From: JAMLHH01 sp035515235
Lineage (GTDB): Bacteria > Bacteroidota > Bacteroidia > Chitinophagales > JADIYW01
Assembly: GCA_035515235.1 (NCBI GenBank)
Contig: DATJBS010000070.1
Coordinates: forward strand, 18,017-82,016
Length of the DNA: 64,000 nucleotides
Direction of reading: 5' to 3'
Shown here: in pieces, positions 37,807 through 46,944 of the stretch
Layout: each line of letters starts with the position of its first letter
Numbering within the stretch: position 1 is the first letter of the stretch
The notes under the pieces: model-generated
What the model saw: only the letters and a program-made list of their open reading frames with translations
Database searches by the model: none
Told to the model about the DNA's origin: nothing
Position numbers and translations under genes: made by a program

Positions 37807-37821
37807 CATCTTTAAAAGATG
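37807..37821 (+). promoter_or_regulatory. palindrome overlapping the GNAT start codon
   Basis: CATCTTT, A, AAAGATG forms a 15-base palindrome whose last three bases are the ATG at 37819. In RNA it can form a 6-bp stem that hides the start codon. It also lies 20 bases after the mgtA stop. Confidence 0.35.
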
Positions 37822-38319
37822 ATTCTTAGAAAAGCGCTTTTGTCCGACCAAACTATTATTTGGAAAATCTTACAGCATGCGATTCAACAAAGAAAAGAAG
37901 ACGGCAGTAATCAATGGCAAAATGGATACCCTAATCCGCAAACAATTCTCGACGATATTGCCAACGGTGCTGCTCATGTTTTGACAGAAAACGAAAAAAT
38001 TATAGCTTATGTTGCCATTATTTTTGACATAGAACCAGCATATACTATAATTGAAGGAGAATGGCTTTCGGATGGAGAATATGTTGTCGTTCATCGAGTA
38101 GCAGTCTCTAAAGAAGTCAAGTCAAAAGGTATCGCAACTCATATATTTAAAATGATTGAAAAGCTTGTTATTGAGCAAGAAATCTACAGTATCAAAGTGG
38201 ACACCAATTTTGACAATATACCTATGTTGAAGATTTTAGATAATTTAGGATATACTTATTGCGGAGAAGTATATTTTAATCATTCTCCACGAAGAGCTTT
38301 TGAAAAAGTATTAAAGTAA
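37819..38319 (+). CDS. GNAT family N-acetyltransferase
   Basis: The 166-residue protein begins with the GNAT beta strand (MILRKALLSD, with WKILQHAIQQRKEDGSNQW). The acetyl-CoA loop is HRVAVSKEVKSKGIATHIF (about residues 91-109), matching V(A)xxxxGxG/A with Ala-Gly changes, followed by the KVDTNFDNIPMLKILDNLGYT strand. The substrate is unknown. It is 31 bases after mgtA, on the same strand. Confidence 0.82.
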   Translation: MILRKALLSDQTIIWKILQHAIQQRKEDGSNQWQNGYPNPQTILDDIANGAAHVLTENEKIIAYVAIIFDIEPAYTIIEGEWLSDGEYVVVHRVAVSKEVKSKGIATHIFKMIEKLVIEQEIYSIKVDTNFDNIPMLKILDNLGYTYCGEVYFNHSPRRAFEKVLK

Positions 38320-38529
38320 TATTTCACTTCTCTATGAAAACATTTTGAGTAAATAAAATACAACCACTTTAATCTGACTGAATACATTTTTAGATTTTAT
38401 AAAAGACTACTCCAATCTATCCCTTAAAGTTCATGTAATTGTCAAACAAAACTGTTAATTTTAAAGACCTAGTTTTATGAACTGAAGAATTATCAGTTCG
38501 ATTTTTTCTAAATATTAAATATCGTAACA

Positions 38530-38769
38530 ATGTCAGAACAAGTTCAACTTATCCCAAATAATTCATTAATTACTAATACTCCTGAGGAAGGAAGACAATT
38601 AGCTGTAAAAATGGCTAGACTCATTATTAAAATCACTCAGCCTGATCCTGAAATGAGAGAGAAAATGCGACCTGTATATGCAGAAGACGCCGCTATGTTG
38701 ATTGCAATAGGTCAAACTGTAGCCACTGAATTTGCAACTATCGCTGCTGCCAACAACTATTGGAGATAG
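38530..38769 (+). CDS. small hypothetical protein, 79 aa
   Basis: Mostly helical (EEGRQLAVKMARLIIKITQPDPEMREKMRPVYAEDAAM, given in parts), with a Met/Ala-rich body and no signal peptide. I recognise no family. It has no close partner. A hairpin at 38799-38833 follows it. Confidence 0.55.
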   Translation: MSEQVQLIPNNSLITNTPEEGRQLAVKMARLIIKITQPDPEMREKMRPVYAEDAAMLIAIGQTVATEFATIAAANNYWR

Positions 38770-38798
38770 GACAAAACATTTATTGCTGAATGCTTGAA

Positions 38799-38833
38799 CT
38801 CCATCTTGATTGTTTCCAACAAATGAGATGGAG
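38799..38833 (+). terminator. hairpin downstream of the 79-aa gene
   Basis: CTCCATCT at 38799-38806 and AGATGGAG at 38826-38833 form a perfect 8-bp stem with a 19-base loop. The T-run is weak and late, so it is a possible terminator only. The remaining bases to 39043 hold no gene or promoter I can support. Confidence 0.4.
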
Positions 38834-39043
38834 GATTTAGCCAGTTTTTAAAAAAATTATCGTTAGAAATATGTGTTCGCACTTAGGCTCAAAGTCTATA
38901 GAAGATTTGCTTTTTCTATTTGGTCTAACCGATACTTAAAATTTACCAGATCAGTCAAGATTTTTTTAAAGTAATTTTACGCAATTCGATTCTGCGTCAT
39001 CTGCGGTAGATCTTATTAATTAATCTATTTCGTTTCGAGAAAT

Positions 39044-40021
39044 TTACTCTTTTTGTTTTAAGAAATCTGCAACAGCATGGTAAGCTGGAAGGGAAGTTGG
39101 ATCATTAGCAGCATTTCCAGCTATCGGATGAGAAGCTAATCTTACAATAACCATTTCAGCCGCCGGGTCAATGTAAATGGTCTGCCCATGCACTCCGCGC
39201 GCAGCAAAAGCTCCATCATTATCATGAGTCATCCACCACATATTTCTATATGACCAACCTTTCAAATTTGGATGACCTGATTGAGCAAATGCATCCAAGT
39301 TGCCTCCTTTTTCAATATCAGAAATAGCTGCCATTGGAATAATTTGTTTCCCACGCCAATTGCCCATATTTCGAACCAATTCTCCAAAACGTCCTAAATC
39401 TCTCAAGCAAGCACTAAGACCTCCACCCGCAAAAGGGGTTCCCAATCCATCTACTTGATAATATGCATCTTGTTCCATCCCTATTTTAGACCAAATTTTT
39501 TCTGAAAGTAATTGAGTGACAGATTTCCCAGTAGCTTTTGATATGATCCAACCTAAAGCATCTGCATTGACGGTTTTATAGCCAAAAACTTCACCGTGCT
39601 GACCTTGCTTTTGAACCGTTTTAAGATAATTATAATATCCTATTGGTCCATTATAGTCTTTAGGCTTAGGGTTGGGATTTCCTGCTGCAGAAAATTTCCA
39701 AACATCTGCATTTGGATCAGCATAATCTTCGCTGTAATTTAAAGCAGTAGTCATATCCATTACTTCCCGAACAGTAGCATCTCCGTAAGCAGATTTTACA
39801 AGCTCAGGAACATAAAATGATACTAATTTATTTTCATCAAGAACTCCTTCCGCTACTAATATGGAAGCGAGCGTACCAGTAAAAGATTTAGTCAAAGACA
39901 TCACGGCGTGAACATCATTTTCAGTAAGCTCTCCAAAATATTTTTCATAAACAATCTTTCCCTGATGAATAATCAGAATACCATCAGTATAATTTTCCCA
40001 CAAAGAGGCTTCCCATGTCAT
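39044..40021 (-). pseudogene. serine hydrolase (beta-lactamase/NylB-like), N-terminus lost
   Basis: The 325-residue frame has the SxxK motif SLTK (Ser42, Lys45), YTDGILIIHQGKIVYEKYFG before it, and HGQTIYIDPAAEMVIVRLASHP near the end, typical of NylB-like class C-type serine hydrolases. Family members have roughly 70 extra residues, including the export signal, before this point. Here the homology runs only a few codons upstream (FSIDSKIP) to about 40045, then a stop occurs at 40049-40051. The beginning of the gene is missing, so the protein is probably non-functional or mislocalised. Confidence 0.75.
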
Positions 40022-40036
40022 CGGTATTTTAGAATC

Positions 40037-40048
40037 GATGGAGAAGGG
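40037..40048. other. rearrangement junction between two 5'-truncated genes
   Basis: The minus-strand hydrolase homology ends near 40045 and the plus-strand epimerase homology begins near 40038. Both genes lose their 5' halves within about ten bases, which fits a single deletion or inversion breakpoint. No transposase, repeat or target-site duplication is visible in this short span. Confidence 0.65.
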
Positions 40049-40379
40049 TCAAAAAGGTAGAAGTTATATCCTTGGAGGACTTAAAAACTCTCACATGAAA
40101 GAGTTTGTAGATATCTGCTTGAAAATTTCTGGAAAACGTAAACCTGTCATCAAACTTCCAAAAGAAGCTTTTGTAGCATTGGGTTATTTCATGGAAATGT
40201 ATGCAGATTTTATTTCTCAAGAAGCTCCGATGATGACTTCTCGAATAGCCAAAGTAAATGTGCTGAATATGGAAGTAGATTGTAGTAGAGCTGAAGAAGA
40301 ATTAGGTTATACTTGTCGTCCAATAGAGGAAAGTGTTAAAGATGCTATTCAATGGTTCAAAGAGAATAAATATCTTTAG
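40038..40379 (+). pseudogene. NAD-dependent epimerase/dihydroflavonol reductase fragment
   Basis: The frame reads MEKGQKGRSYILGGLKN, then about 95 residues ending LGYTCRPIEESVKDAIQWFKENKYL. This matches only the C-terminal third of an NAD(P)-dependent sugar-nucleotide epimerase or dihydroflavonol-4-reductase-like protein; the Rossmann domain with GxxGxxG is absent. The ATG at 40038 is internal to the family alignment. Its frame is otherwise intact. The Crp-like gene lies just downstream, and its longer reading frame overlaps this fragment's end. Confidence 0.78.
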
Positions 40380-40416
40380 AGCTAAAATAATTATTGAAGA
40401 CAATTCTATATTTTTC

Positions 40417-40989
40417 ATGAATATTACTGATTATCTAAGGACCATAGTACCATTTTCACAAGACGAGTTAGAAGATATATCATCATATTTTCAAAAAGAA
40501 TCTGTTTCTAAAAATCAAGTCTTAGTTCGTCAAGGAGAAATCTCTAAGACCTTATATTTTGTAGAGCAAGGAATGGGTAGAAGTTATTATTTAAACGATA
40601 ATGGAAAAGAAATTACCCAATGGTTCTTTGGAGAAGGTAAGTTTATGGCGAGTGTTGACAGCTTTTTTCAGCAATGCCCAAGTTTATATTATTTAGAGGT
40701 TTTGGATGATTCTATTGTATACAGTATCTCTAAAACAAAACTCGATGAGCTTTTCGAAAAGTATTCCAACATGGAAAAACTAGGAAGGTTAGTTTCTACA
40801 GAAATGTTGACCAGAGTTGTCAATAAACTTAATGCCATTCAGTTTCAAACTGCTAGAGAACGATATGAATATATGTTGGATGAATTTCCAGACATTGCTT
40901 ACCAAGTTCCATTAGGACATATAGCCTCCTATCTCGGGATGACCCAAGAAACTCTCAGCAGAATAAGAAAAACCAATTCCGACAAATAA
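40417..40989 (+). CDS. Crp/Fnr family transcriptional regulator
   Basis: The ATG at 40417 gives MNITDYLRTI and 190 residues; a longer frame from 40333 overlaps the epimerase fragment and adds an unlike N-terminus, so it was rejected. The cyclic nucleotide-binding-like domain carries LVRQGEISKTLYFVEQGMGR and ITQWFFGEGKFMASV. The C-terminal helix-turn-helix is in VPLGHIASYLGMTQETLSRIR. No Cys cluster is present, so it is not a typical Fe-S FNR. A TTTTGA-TCAAAA palindrome lies 40 bases past its stop, before the export operon. Confidence 0.85.
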   Translation: MNITDYLRTIVPFSQDELEDISSYFQKESVSKNQVLVRQGEISKTLYFVEQGMGRSYYLNDNGKEITQWFFGEGKFMASVDSFFQQCPSLYYLEVLDDSIVYSISKTKLDELFEKYSNMEKLGRLVSTEMLTRVVNKLNAIQFQTARERYEYMLDEFPDIAYQVPLGHIASYLGMTQETLSRIRKTNSDK

Positions 40990-41028
40990 ATTGTAGAATT
41001 TTCGCTTTTCTATATAATCTAATTTGCT

Positions 41029-41046
41029 TTTTGATCTAGGTCAAAA
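41029..41046 (+). promoter_or_regulatory. FNR/Crp-like palindrome upstream of the export operon
   Basis: TTTTGATCTAGGTCAAAA is an 18-base palindrome with one mismatch (T/G in the middle), having TTGA and TCAA half-sites. It lies 40 bases after the regulator's stop and about 53 before the tolC-like ATG. A one-mismatch -7-like box, GACCTTTG, is at 41067-41074. If transcription starts about 7 bases beyond that box, the palindrome centre sits near -43, a class II activator position. Confidence 0.6.
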
Positions 41047-41098
41047 GAAATGAGTGCTTTAGACAAGACCTTTGTATTGTAATTAAAATCTATTTACA

Positions 41099-42472
41099 AT
41101 GAAAAGGAATATTATAGGACTAAAACTTTTTTTGATAATGATCATCACTGGAATTTCTTCTGAGATTTCAGCACAACAATTAGAGCCTGTTTTGACGGAT
41201 TTGATCAAGAAAGGAATTGAGAAAAACCATTCACTTAACAATAATCGCTTAGATGCAGAACAAGCACAAATTGATCAGAAATTAGCGAAGGCTGTCTTCT
41301 TACCTAATGTCACACTGAACGGTAGCTATACTAGATTGAATGATGATATCTCTTTTGATGGTGACACCAAAAAATTATTAGAAGAAACACAAAAGCTAGT
41401 CATTAAAAGCGCAGTTGGACTTCCCTTTAACGCTCCTTTTCCAAGTAGTATTCCATTAACAGCTGTTCCAAATTTACAAGACAAAAATATTTTTAAAACT
41501 TCGGTAGATGTAGATTGGGTTCTATTTAGTGGAATGCAAGCTAGTAATGCATTGAAAGCTAGTCAGCATAAAGAGTTGTCTTTGAATTATGTGGGCATGG
41601 CAGAAGAAGATAAAATTGCTCTTCAAATCATAGAAACCTATGATCAACTTGCATTAGTAAAAGCTTCTAAAAAAGTCCTCAAGTCTTCAGAAGACTATTT
41701 GAAAGAACAAGCATTTTATGTCAATAAAGCCATAGAAAATGGTTTAGCCACTCCTATCAATCGGAAAAAAATTGAATTAGCACAACAACAACTTGCTGCA
41801 AAACAACTAGATTTTGAGCACAATAATATTCTTCTAATTGAGGTGCTTCATCAACTCACCGGAGAAAGTAAAGAAAATCTAAAAGCATTAAATCCTGAAC
41901 TCAATTCATTTTCCTTTGATGCTCAATTAAATCCAGAAAAACGCAATGAGATCAAAGCTTTGGAAGAAGCTGAAAAAGCTACTCTATTTAAAGCCAAAAT
42001 GGAGAGAAATAGTTTCATTCCTAAAATTGCCCTAAAAGGTCATTACGAATTTATTGAAAGCAGTCTGTCTTTATTAGATCCTAAATGGTATGTAGGTGTA
42101 GGTTTTCAATGGAATGCTTTTGACGGCAATCAAGCTCGATTAAAAAGTAAAAAATCAAAATTAGAAAGTTTAAAATATCGGGGACAAATTGAAGAAGCAC
42201 ATGAAATGATTGACTTAGGAATTGCAAAATCAGAATTAACCTATCAATCTTCTTTACTCCAAACGACCATCGTTCAAAAAGAAATAGAACTCGCTTACGA
42301 CACTTACGATATGGTGAATAAACAATACAAAAACAATCTTGCCTCTATCAATGATGTACTAGATGCATTAAATGATTTAGAGAAAGCCAACTTCAAATTA
42401 CAAGAATCATATTTCAAAGAAAGAAGAGCTGTCGCTGATTTACTTCATCTAAAAGGAATTCTTCAATACTAA
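41099..42472 (+). CDS. TolC-family outer membrane efflux protein
   Basis: The 457-residue protein has a signal peptide (LKLFLIMIITGISSEISAQ), ending in AQ. Two long helical repeats with Asn/Ala/Glu-rich coils (EQAQIDQKLAKAVFLPNVTLNGSYTR; DLEKANFKLQESYFKERRAVADLL) define the OEP/TolC fold. It should be the outer membrane channel of the export system encoded with the two genes downstream. It starts 53 bases after the FNR-like palindrome. Confidence 0.9.
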   Translation: MKRNIIGLKLFLIMIITGISSEISAQQLEPVLTDLIKKGIEKNHSLNNNRLDAEQAQIDQKLAKAVFLPNVTLNGSYTRLNDDISFDGDTKKLLEETQKLVIKSAVGLPFNAPFPSSIPLTAVPNLQDKNIFKTSVDVDWVLFSGMQASNALKASQHKELSLNYVGMAEEDKIALQIIETYDQLALVKASKKVLKSSEDYLKEQAFYVNKAIENGLATPINRKKIELAQQQLAAKQLDFEHNNILLIEVLHQLTGESKENLKALNPELNSFSFDAQLNPEKRNEIKALEEAEKATLFKAKMERNSFIPKIALKGHYEFIESSLSLLDPKWYVGVGFQWNAFDGNQARLKSKKSKLESLKYRGQIEEAHEMIDLGIAKSELTYQSSLLQTTIVQKEIELAYDTYDMVNKQYKNNLASINDVLDALNDLEKANFKLQESYFKERRAVADLLHLKGILQY

Positions 42473-42492
42473 ATCCATAAAAAAAAACAATA

Positions 42493-43449
42493 ATGAACAT
42501 TTATAAAAACATATTACTAGGCGGTCTTTCCATTATAGCCTTCGCATCTTGTAAAGAAGAAAGCATCACTCCTAATAGAGGGAAAGTGAAATTTGAAACC
42601 ATTGCTGTAAGTTCTAAACTCGCAGGAAGAATTGATAAAATATTCGTAGAAGAAGGACAATCCGTCAAAAAAGGTGATACACTTGCACTCCTTAATATCC
42701 CAGAAGTACATGCTAAAATGATGCAAGCAGATGGTGCAATCACTGCTGCAAAAGGTCAATTGAATATGGCTAATAATGGTGCTACACTAGAACAATTGAA
42801 TCAAATAGAAGGTCAGCTTAATTCTGGAAAAGCACAATTGGAATTTGCACAAGAATCGTACAATAGATTACAAGCGATGTACAAGGATTCTTTAGTGACT
42901 TTACAACAATTTGACGAAGTAAAAATGAAACTCAATATGGCAAAAGCACAAGTTTCAGGCTTAGAAGCCAAACGTGACGAAATTAAAAAAGGCGCAAGAT
43001 TAGAACAAATTGAACAAGCTAAAGGACAATTAAACAGAGCTCTAGGTGCTAAAGAGGAAGTCATATCTGCGTCTAACGAACAATATCTAATTGCTCCGGC
43101 AGATATGTCCATTGAAACTATAAGTCTAGAGGAAGGTGAATTACTAACTCCTGCCTATGCATTATTTAATGGATACAAAACCAACAGCGTTTATTTCAGA
43201 TTTACAATACCTGAATCAAAGATTTATGATTTTGAAGTCGGCAAAGAAATTATTATCTCAAATCCATATACAAAAAAAGATACGCCTGCGAAAATCATAG
43301 CCATCAAACAACTCGCTCAATATGCAGACATCACAAGCACTGCTCCTTTATATGAATTATCAGAATCTATTTACGAGTTAAAAGTTGTGCCTACTTCAAA
43401 CGTATCTGATCAAAAGTTTTTTATCAATGCTACTGTTTTGATTAAATAA
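42493..43449 (+). CDS. HlyD/RND-type periplasmic adaptor lipoprotein
   Basis: The 318-residue protein has a lipobox (IIAFASC, Cys20), so it is anchored as a lipoprotein. A biotinyl-lipoyl-like strand region (KLAGRIDKIFVEEGQSVKKGDTLALL, split near residues 43-68) and a coiled-coil hairpin (about 70-170) are typical of membrane fusion proteins. It should bridge the inner membrane permease and the TolC-like channel. It follows the channel gene by 20 bases. Confidence 0.9.
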   Translation: MNIYKNILLGGLSIIAFASCKEESITPNRGKVKFETIAVSSKLAGRIDKIFVEEGQSVKKGDTLALLNIPEVHAKMMQADGAITAAKGQLNMANNGATLEQLNQIEGQLNSGKAQLEFAQESYNRLQAMYKDSLVTLQQFDEVKMKLNMAKAQVSGLEAKRDEIKKGARLEQIEQAKGQLNRALGAKEEVISASNEQYLIAPADMSIETISLEEGELLTPAYALFNGYKTNSVYFRFTIPESKIYDFEVGKEIIISNPYTKKDTPAKIIAIKQLAQYADITSTAPLYELSESIYELKVVPTSNVSDQKFFINATVLIK

Positions 43450-43456
43450 TACAACC

Positions 43457-44635
43457 ATGAAAGAGTTTATCCAATTACTTCAAGTAGAATTCAAACGTAT
43501 ATTTTCTAACAACGTTTTAATAGCTATATTTTTTGCTGCACCTTTAGCTTATGGTACTTTATTTGGCTTTGTTTATCAACAAGCAAAAGTCAAAGATTTG
43601 CCTATAGTAATTATTGACCAAGATCGTAGTCCGATTTCAGATAAAATAATAGATGCTTTTGAGGACAATGAAGGTTTGCTGGTAATAGATGTTCGCTCTA
43701 CTCCAGGCAATTTAATAGAGGAAATGCCCTATAAACAATATGCTGCCGTAATCACTTTACCGACGGATTTAGAAAAGAATATTCTACAGAAAAAACATCC
43801 GGAAATACGGGTAGACTTGAATATGGCAAATATCCTGAATGCCAATACAGCAAGCAATCATATCAATACTGTTTTGATGACATTAAATGCAGGTATTGAA
43901 ATAGAAGGCTTGAAAAAACAAGGACTCCATCCTACACAAGCAAAAGCTGCTTACGAAAGCTTTAAAATCAATTATAACAAACTCTACAATTCTACTGGAA
44001 ACTATGTCACATTTATGTTGCCAGGATTATTGGCTGCTATCATGCAACAAGTGATTTTCTTAGCAATGGCATTAGTATTTGCGAGAGATTTTGAAGATGG
44101 ATATTTTGATGTGTTGGTTCAAAAAAGCAAATCCTCTTTATATCTTCTGTTATTAAAAGCTACACCATTTTTACTGATGTTACCTTTTATGTGGCTTGCA
44201 GTAAGTCGATTCTTTCCATATTTTAGAATTCAAGCAGACGTTTTCAATTTACCCATGTTAGTATTGACTATATTATTGACATTTGCTTCTATGTTCATTG
44301 GAATGCTCTTTTCAATTGCCATTCCAAATCAGTTAAAAGCAACAGAATTATTAATGGTCATCTCCACTCCTGCTTTTGTCTTGAGCGGATTTACATGGCC
44401 TACATCTGCCATTCCATTAGTCATCACCAATGTGGCACAATTTATTCCAGTCACTCAATATTTGAATGGATTTAGAAAAATTGCATTTTACGGCGGAGAT
44501 TTCACATCGATACTTCCCGAGATAAAAATGTTGTCCGCAATCATTTTAGTGACTTTTATCGCTATGACTATTTTGCTAGAAATAAAAATACATTTATCAG
44601 CTAAAAAACAAAGTCAACAACAGAAACTCATTTAG
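43457..44635 (+). CDS. ABC-2 type permease (YhhJ-like)
   Basis: The 392-residue protein has a membrane helix at about residues 17-37, an extracytoplasmic domain to about 175, and about five C-terminal helices (TFMLPGLLAAIMQQVIFL; LLMVISTPAFVLSGFTWP). This is the ABC-2/YhhJ pattern. No ATPase gene lies beside it in the window, so energy must come from an ATPase encoded elsewhere or the protein works differently. It follows the adaptor gene by 7 bases. Confidence 0.88.
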   Translation: MKEFIQLLQVEFKRIFSNNVLIAIFFAAPLAYGTLFGFVYQQAKVKDLPIVIIDQDRSPISDKIIDAFEDNEGLLVIDVRSTPGNLIEEMPYKQYAAVITLPTDLEKNILQKKHPEIRVDLNMANILNANTASNHINTVLMTLNAGIEIEGLKKQGLHPTQAKAAYESFKINYNKLYNSTGNYVTFMLPGLLAAIMQQVIFLAMALVFARDFEDGYFDVLVQKSKSSLYLLLLKATPFLLMLPFMWLAVSRFFPYFRIQADVFNLPMLVLTILLTFASMFIGMLFSIAIPNQLKATELLMVISTPAFVLSGFTWPTSAIPLVITNVAQFIPVTQYLNGFRKIAFYGGDFTSILPEIKMLSAIILVTFIAMTILLEIKIHLSAKKQSQQQKLI

Positions 44636-44754
44636 CTTAAACGTATTTGTAAGAATGAACAATCAAAAATAGAGGAACCTTCATAGAAGTAATTTCAAAA
44701 TTCTCACAACTTCTTTTAAATAAAATTTGTTGTTTGATTGTAAGATATAGTTGA

Positions 44755-46182
44755 ATGAAAATATTACTCACAGGTGCAACAGGATATATTGGTAAAAGAC
44801 TACTTCCACTTTTAATAGAAGCAGGTCATGAAGTGATTTGTGGAGTTAGAGATCCTTTGCGATTTAGAGTGCCCGAATCTTTAATAGATAATATTTCAGT
44901 GATTCAATTGGATTTGTTGGATGAAAAATCATTAGAGAATATTCCAAAAGATATTGATGGTGCTTATCTAGTGCATTCCATGTCTTCTACTGGCGACTTT
45001 CAAGCTATGGAAGAAACCTCTGCTATTAATTTTAGAGAAGCACTGAATACCACTCAAGTCAACCATGTCATTTACCTAAGTGGCATTGTGAATGAATCTG
45101 AACTCTCCAAGCATTTAGATTCTAGAAAAAAAGTAGAGATGGAATTGGGTAAAGGCAATTACAACTTTACCACTTTTAGAGCGGGAATCATTATCGGTTC
45201 TGGTAGTGCCTCTTTTGAAATCATAAGAGATTTAGTAGAGAAATTACCTATTATGATTACTCCTAAATGGCTCAATACTAAATGTCAACCTATTGGAGTA
45301 TCTGATGTTTTAGGTTTTTTATCTAAGTCTTTATTCCAACCAGAAACTTACAACCAAAACTTTGATATCGGTGGCCCTGATATTTTGACTTACAAAGAGA
45401 TGCTTCTACTTTTTGCTAAAGAAAGAAATCTTAACAGAAAAATATGGACAGTTCCGATCATGACACCGAAGCTATCTTCGTATTGGTTATATTTTGTAAC
45501 CTCCACTTCTTATACACTTGCTGCTTCATTAGTGAATAGTATGCATATCGAAGTGATTTGTCGAGATAATAGAATCAATAAAATCCTTGACATTACTCCT
45601 ATTAGTTATCAAGAATCCCTCAAAAAAGCATTTACAAAAATTGACTCCAATGAAATCTTATCAAGTTGGAAAGATTCTTATTCTAGCAGTGGTTTAAGTT
45701 TCAATATCTCCGACTTTATTGAAGTTCCTACATTCGGATGTTTCAAAGATATTAAAACCCAAAAAGTGATTGATAGAGCTTCAAGCATAGATAAAATCTG
45801 GAGCATTGGCGGAGAGACAGGTTGGTATTATGGCGATTGGTTATGGGAATTGAGAGGTTTTATGGATAAAATGGTGGGTGGTGTAGGACTGAGAAGAGGT
45901 CGTACAAATCCTTATTCGATTAATGTAGGAGATTCCATAGATTTTTGGCGCGTATTATATGCAAATAAAGAGGAAGGACGATTATTGCTTTTTGCTGAAA
46001 TGATTTTACCTGGAGAAGCTTGGTTAGAATTTAAAATGGAAGGCGATCAACTCATTCAGACTGCGACATTTAGACCATTGGGAGTTGCAGGCAGATTATA
46101 TTGGTATGCAGTATATCCTTTTCACGGATTTATTTTCAATGGAATGATCAGTGAAATCATCAGAAGCGAACAGTCCATCTAG
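44755..46182 (+). CDS. NAD(P)-dependent SDR with C-terminal DUF2867
   Basis: The 475-residue protein starts MKILLTGATGYIGKRLLPLL, an extended SDR Rossmann motif (GATGYIG). AGIIIGSGSASFEIIRDLVEKLP fits NAD(P)-binding NmrA/YbjT-like enzymes. From about residue 330 a DUF2867 domain follows (ETGWYYGDWLWELRGFMDKMVGG, LRRGR, LPGEAWLEF, YWYAVYPFHGFIF). This fusion is common in Bacteroidota. The substrate is unknown. It is followed closely by the SOUL gene, 15 bases later. Confidence 0.88.
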   Translation: MKILLTGATGYIGKRLLPLLIEAGHEVICGVRDPLRFRVPESLIDNISVIQLDLLDEKSLENIPKDIDGAYLVHSMSSTGDFQAMEETSAINFREALNTTQVNHVIYLSGIVNESELSKHLDSRKKVEMELGKGNYNFTTFRAGIIIGSGSASFEIIRDLVEKLPIMITPKWLNTKCQPIGVSDVLGFLSKSLFQPETYNQNFDIGGPDILTYKEMLLLFAKERNLNRKIWTVPIMTPKLSSYWLYFVTSTSYTLAASLVNSMHIEVICRDNRINKILDITPISYQESLKKAFTKIDSNEILSSWKDSYSSSGLSFNISDFIEVPTFGCFKDIKTQKVIDRASSIDKIWSIGGETGWYYGDWLWELRGFMDKMVGGVGLRRGRTNPYSINVGDSIDFWRVLYANKEEGRLLLFAEMILPGEAWLEFKMEGDQLIQTATFRPLGVAGRLYWYAVYPFHGFIFNGMISEIIRSEQSI

Positions 46183-46197
46183 TTTAAAATTAAAACT

Positions 46198-46797
46198 ATG
46201 AAATTTCTATACATCGGAATTGGAGTAACAATTACAGCAGTTATCATCCTACAACTTTATACTATGAATGCTAAAAGAAACATTGAAACATACCCTTATA
46301 AAGTCAAAAAGAAATACGACACGTTTGAAATTCGAAGCTACGAAGCTACCTTGTTTTCATCAGTAAAAATCAATTCTAAAGAGTATAAAGATGCGTCAAG
46401 AAAAGGCTTTTCTATTTTAGCCGGATATATATTTGGAGGAAATAAAACCAATGAAAAAATAGCAATGACTTCACCTGTTGCTATGTCATTGGAAGAATCT
46501 ATGACAGTCATGTTTATGGTTCCTAAAAAATTCAATAAAGAAACTCTACCTCAACCCAATGAATCTCAAATTGAATTCAAAGAGGAACCAGCTAAAATTG
46601 TAGCTGCCATAACTTTTGACGGATGGGCTAGCGACGAGAGAATTGAAGCATATAAACAACAATTAAAAGCAGCATTAGATAATGAAGGAATAGCTTATAC
46701 CAATAATTTTTACTTTTTAGGTTATAATCCACCTTTCGAATTATTGAATCGTAGAAATGAAGTCATTGTAGAGTTGGCGAATGATATACATCAATAA
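46198..46797 (+). CDS. SOUL-family heme-binding protein
   Basis: The 199-residue protein has an N-terminal membrane segment (about residues 3-22), then the SOUL pattern: YDTFEIRSY, GFSILAGYIFGGNKTNEKIAMTSPVAM (split at about 64-90), MFMVPKKF and FFLGYNPPFELLNRRNEV-like YFLGYNPPFELLNRRNEVIVEL. Members bind heme or related tetrapyrroles in some organisms. It follows the SDR gene by 15 bases, so the two are probably one operon. Confidence 0.88.
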   Translation: MKFLYIGIGVTITAVIILQLYTMNAKRNIETYPYKVKKKYDTFEIRSYEATLFSSVKINSKEYKDASRKGFSILAGYIFGGNKTNEKIAMTSPVAMSLEESMTVMFMVPKKFNKETLPQPNESQIEFKEEPAKIVAAITFDGWASDERIEAYKQQLKAALDNEGIAYTNNFYFLGYNPPFELLNRRNEVIVELANDIHQ

Positions 46798-46901
46798 TTA
46801 GAAGTTGAACTTCATTTGTCTAAAACAATATTATCCAATTGTAAGCAATAGAGTATATATTCAATAATGGAATGCTTTTTGCAAAACAACCAACAGAATA
46901 C

Positions 46902-46914
46902 TGTTAATAACAGA
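46902..46914. promoter_or_regulatory. 13-base palindrome upstream of the NlpE-META gene
   Basis: CTGTTA, A, TAACAG is a perfect palindrome 31 bases before the ATG at 46945. Operator function is only a guess. Confidence 0.3.
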
Positions 46915-46944
46915 CTTATAAAAACAAAAATATAAATTATTACT

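Noticed and set aside
40333..40416. Longer N-terminus for the Crp-like regulator
   Set aside because: It overlaps the epimerase fragment's 3' end in another frame; the ATG at 40417 begins the normal cyclic nucleotide-binding domain.
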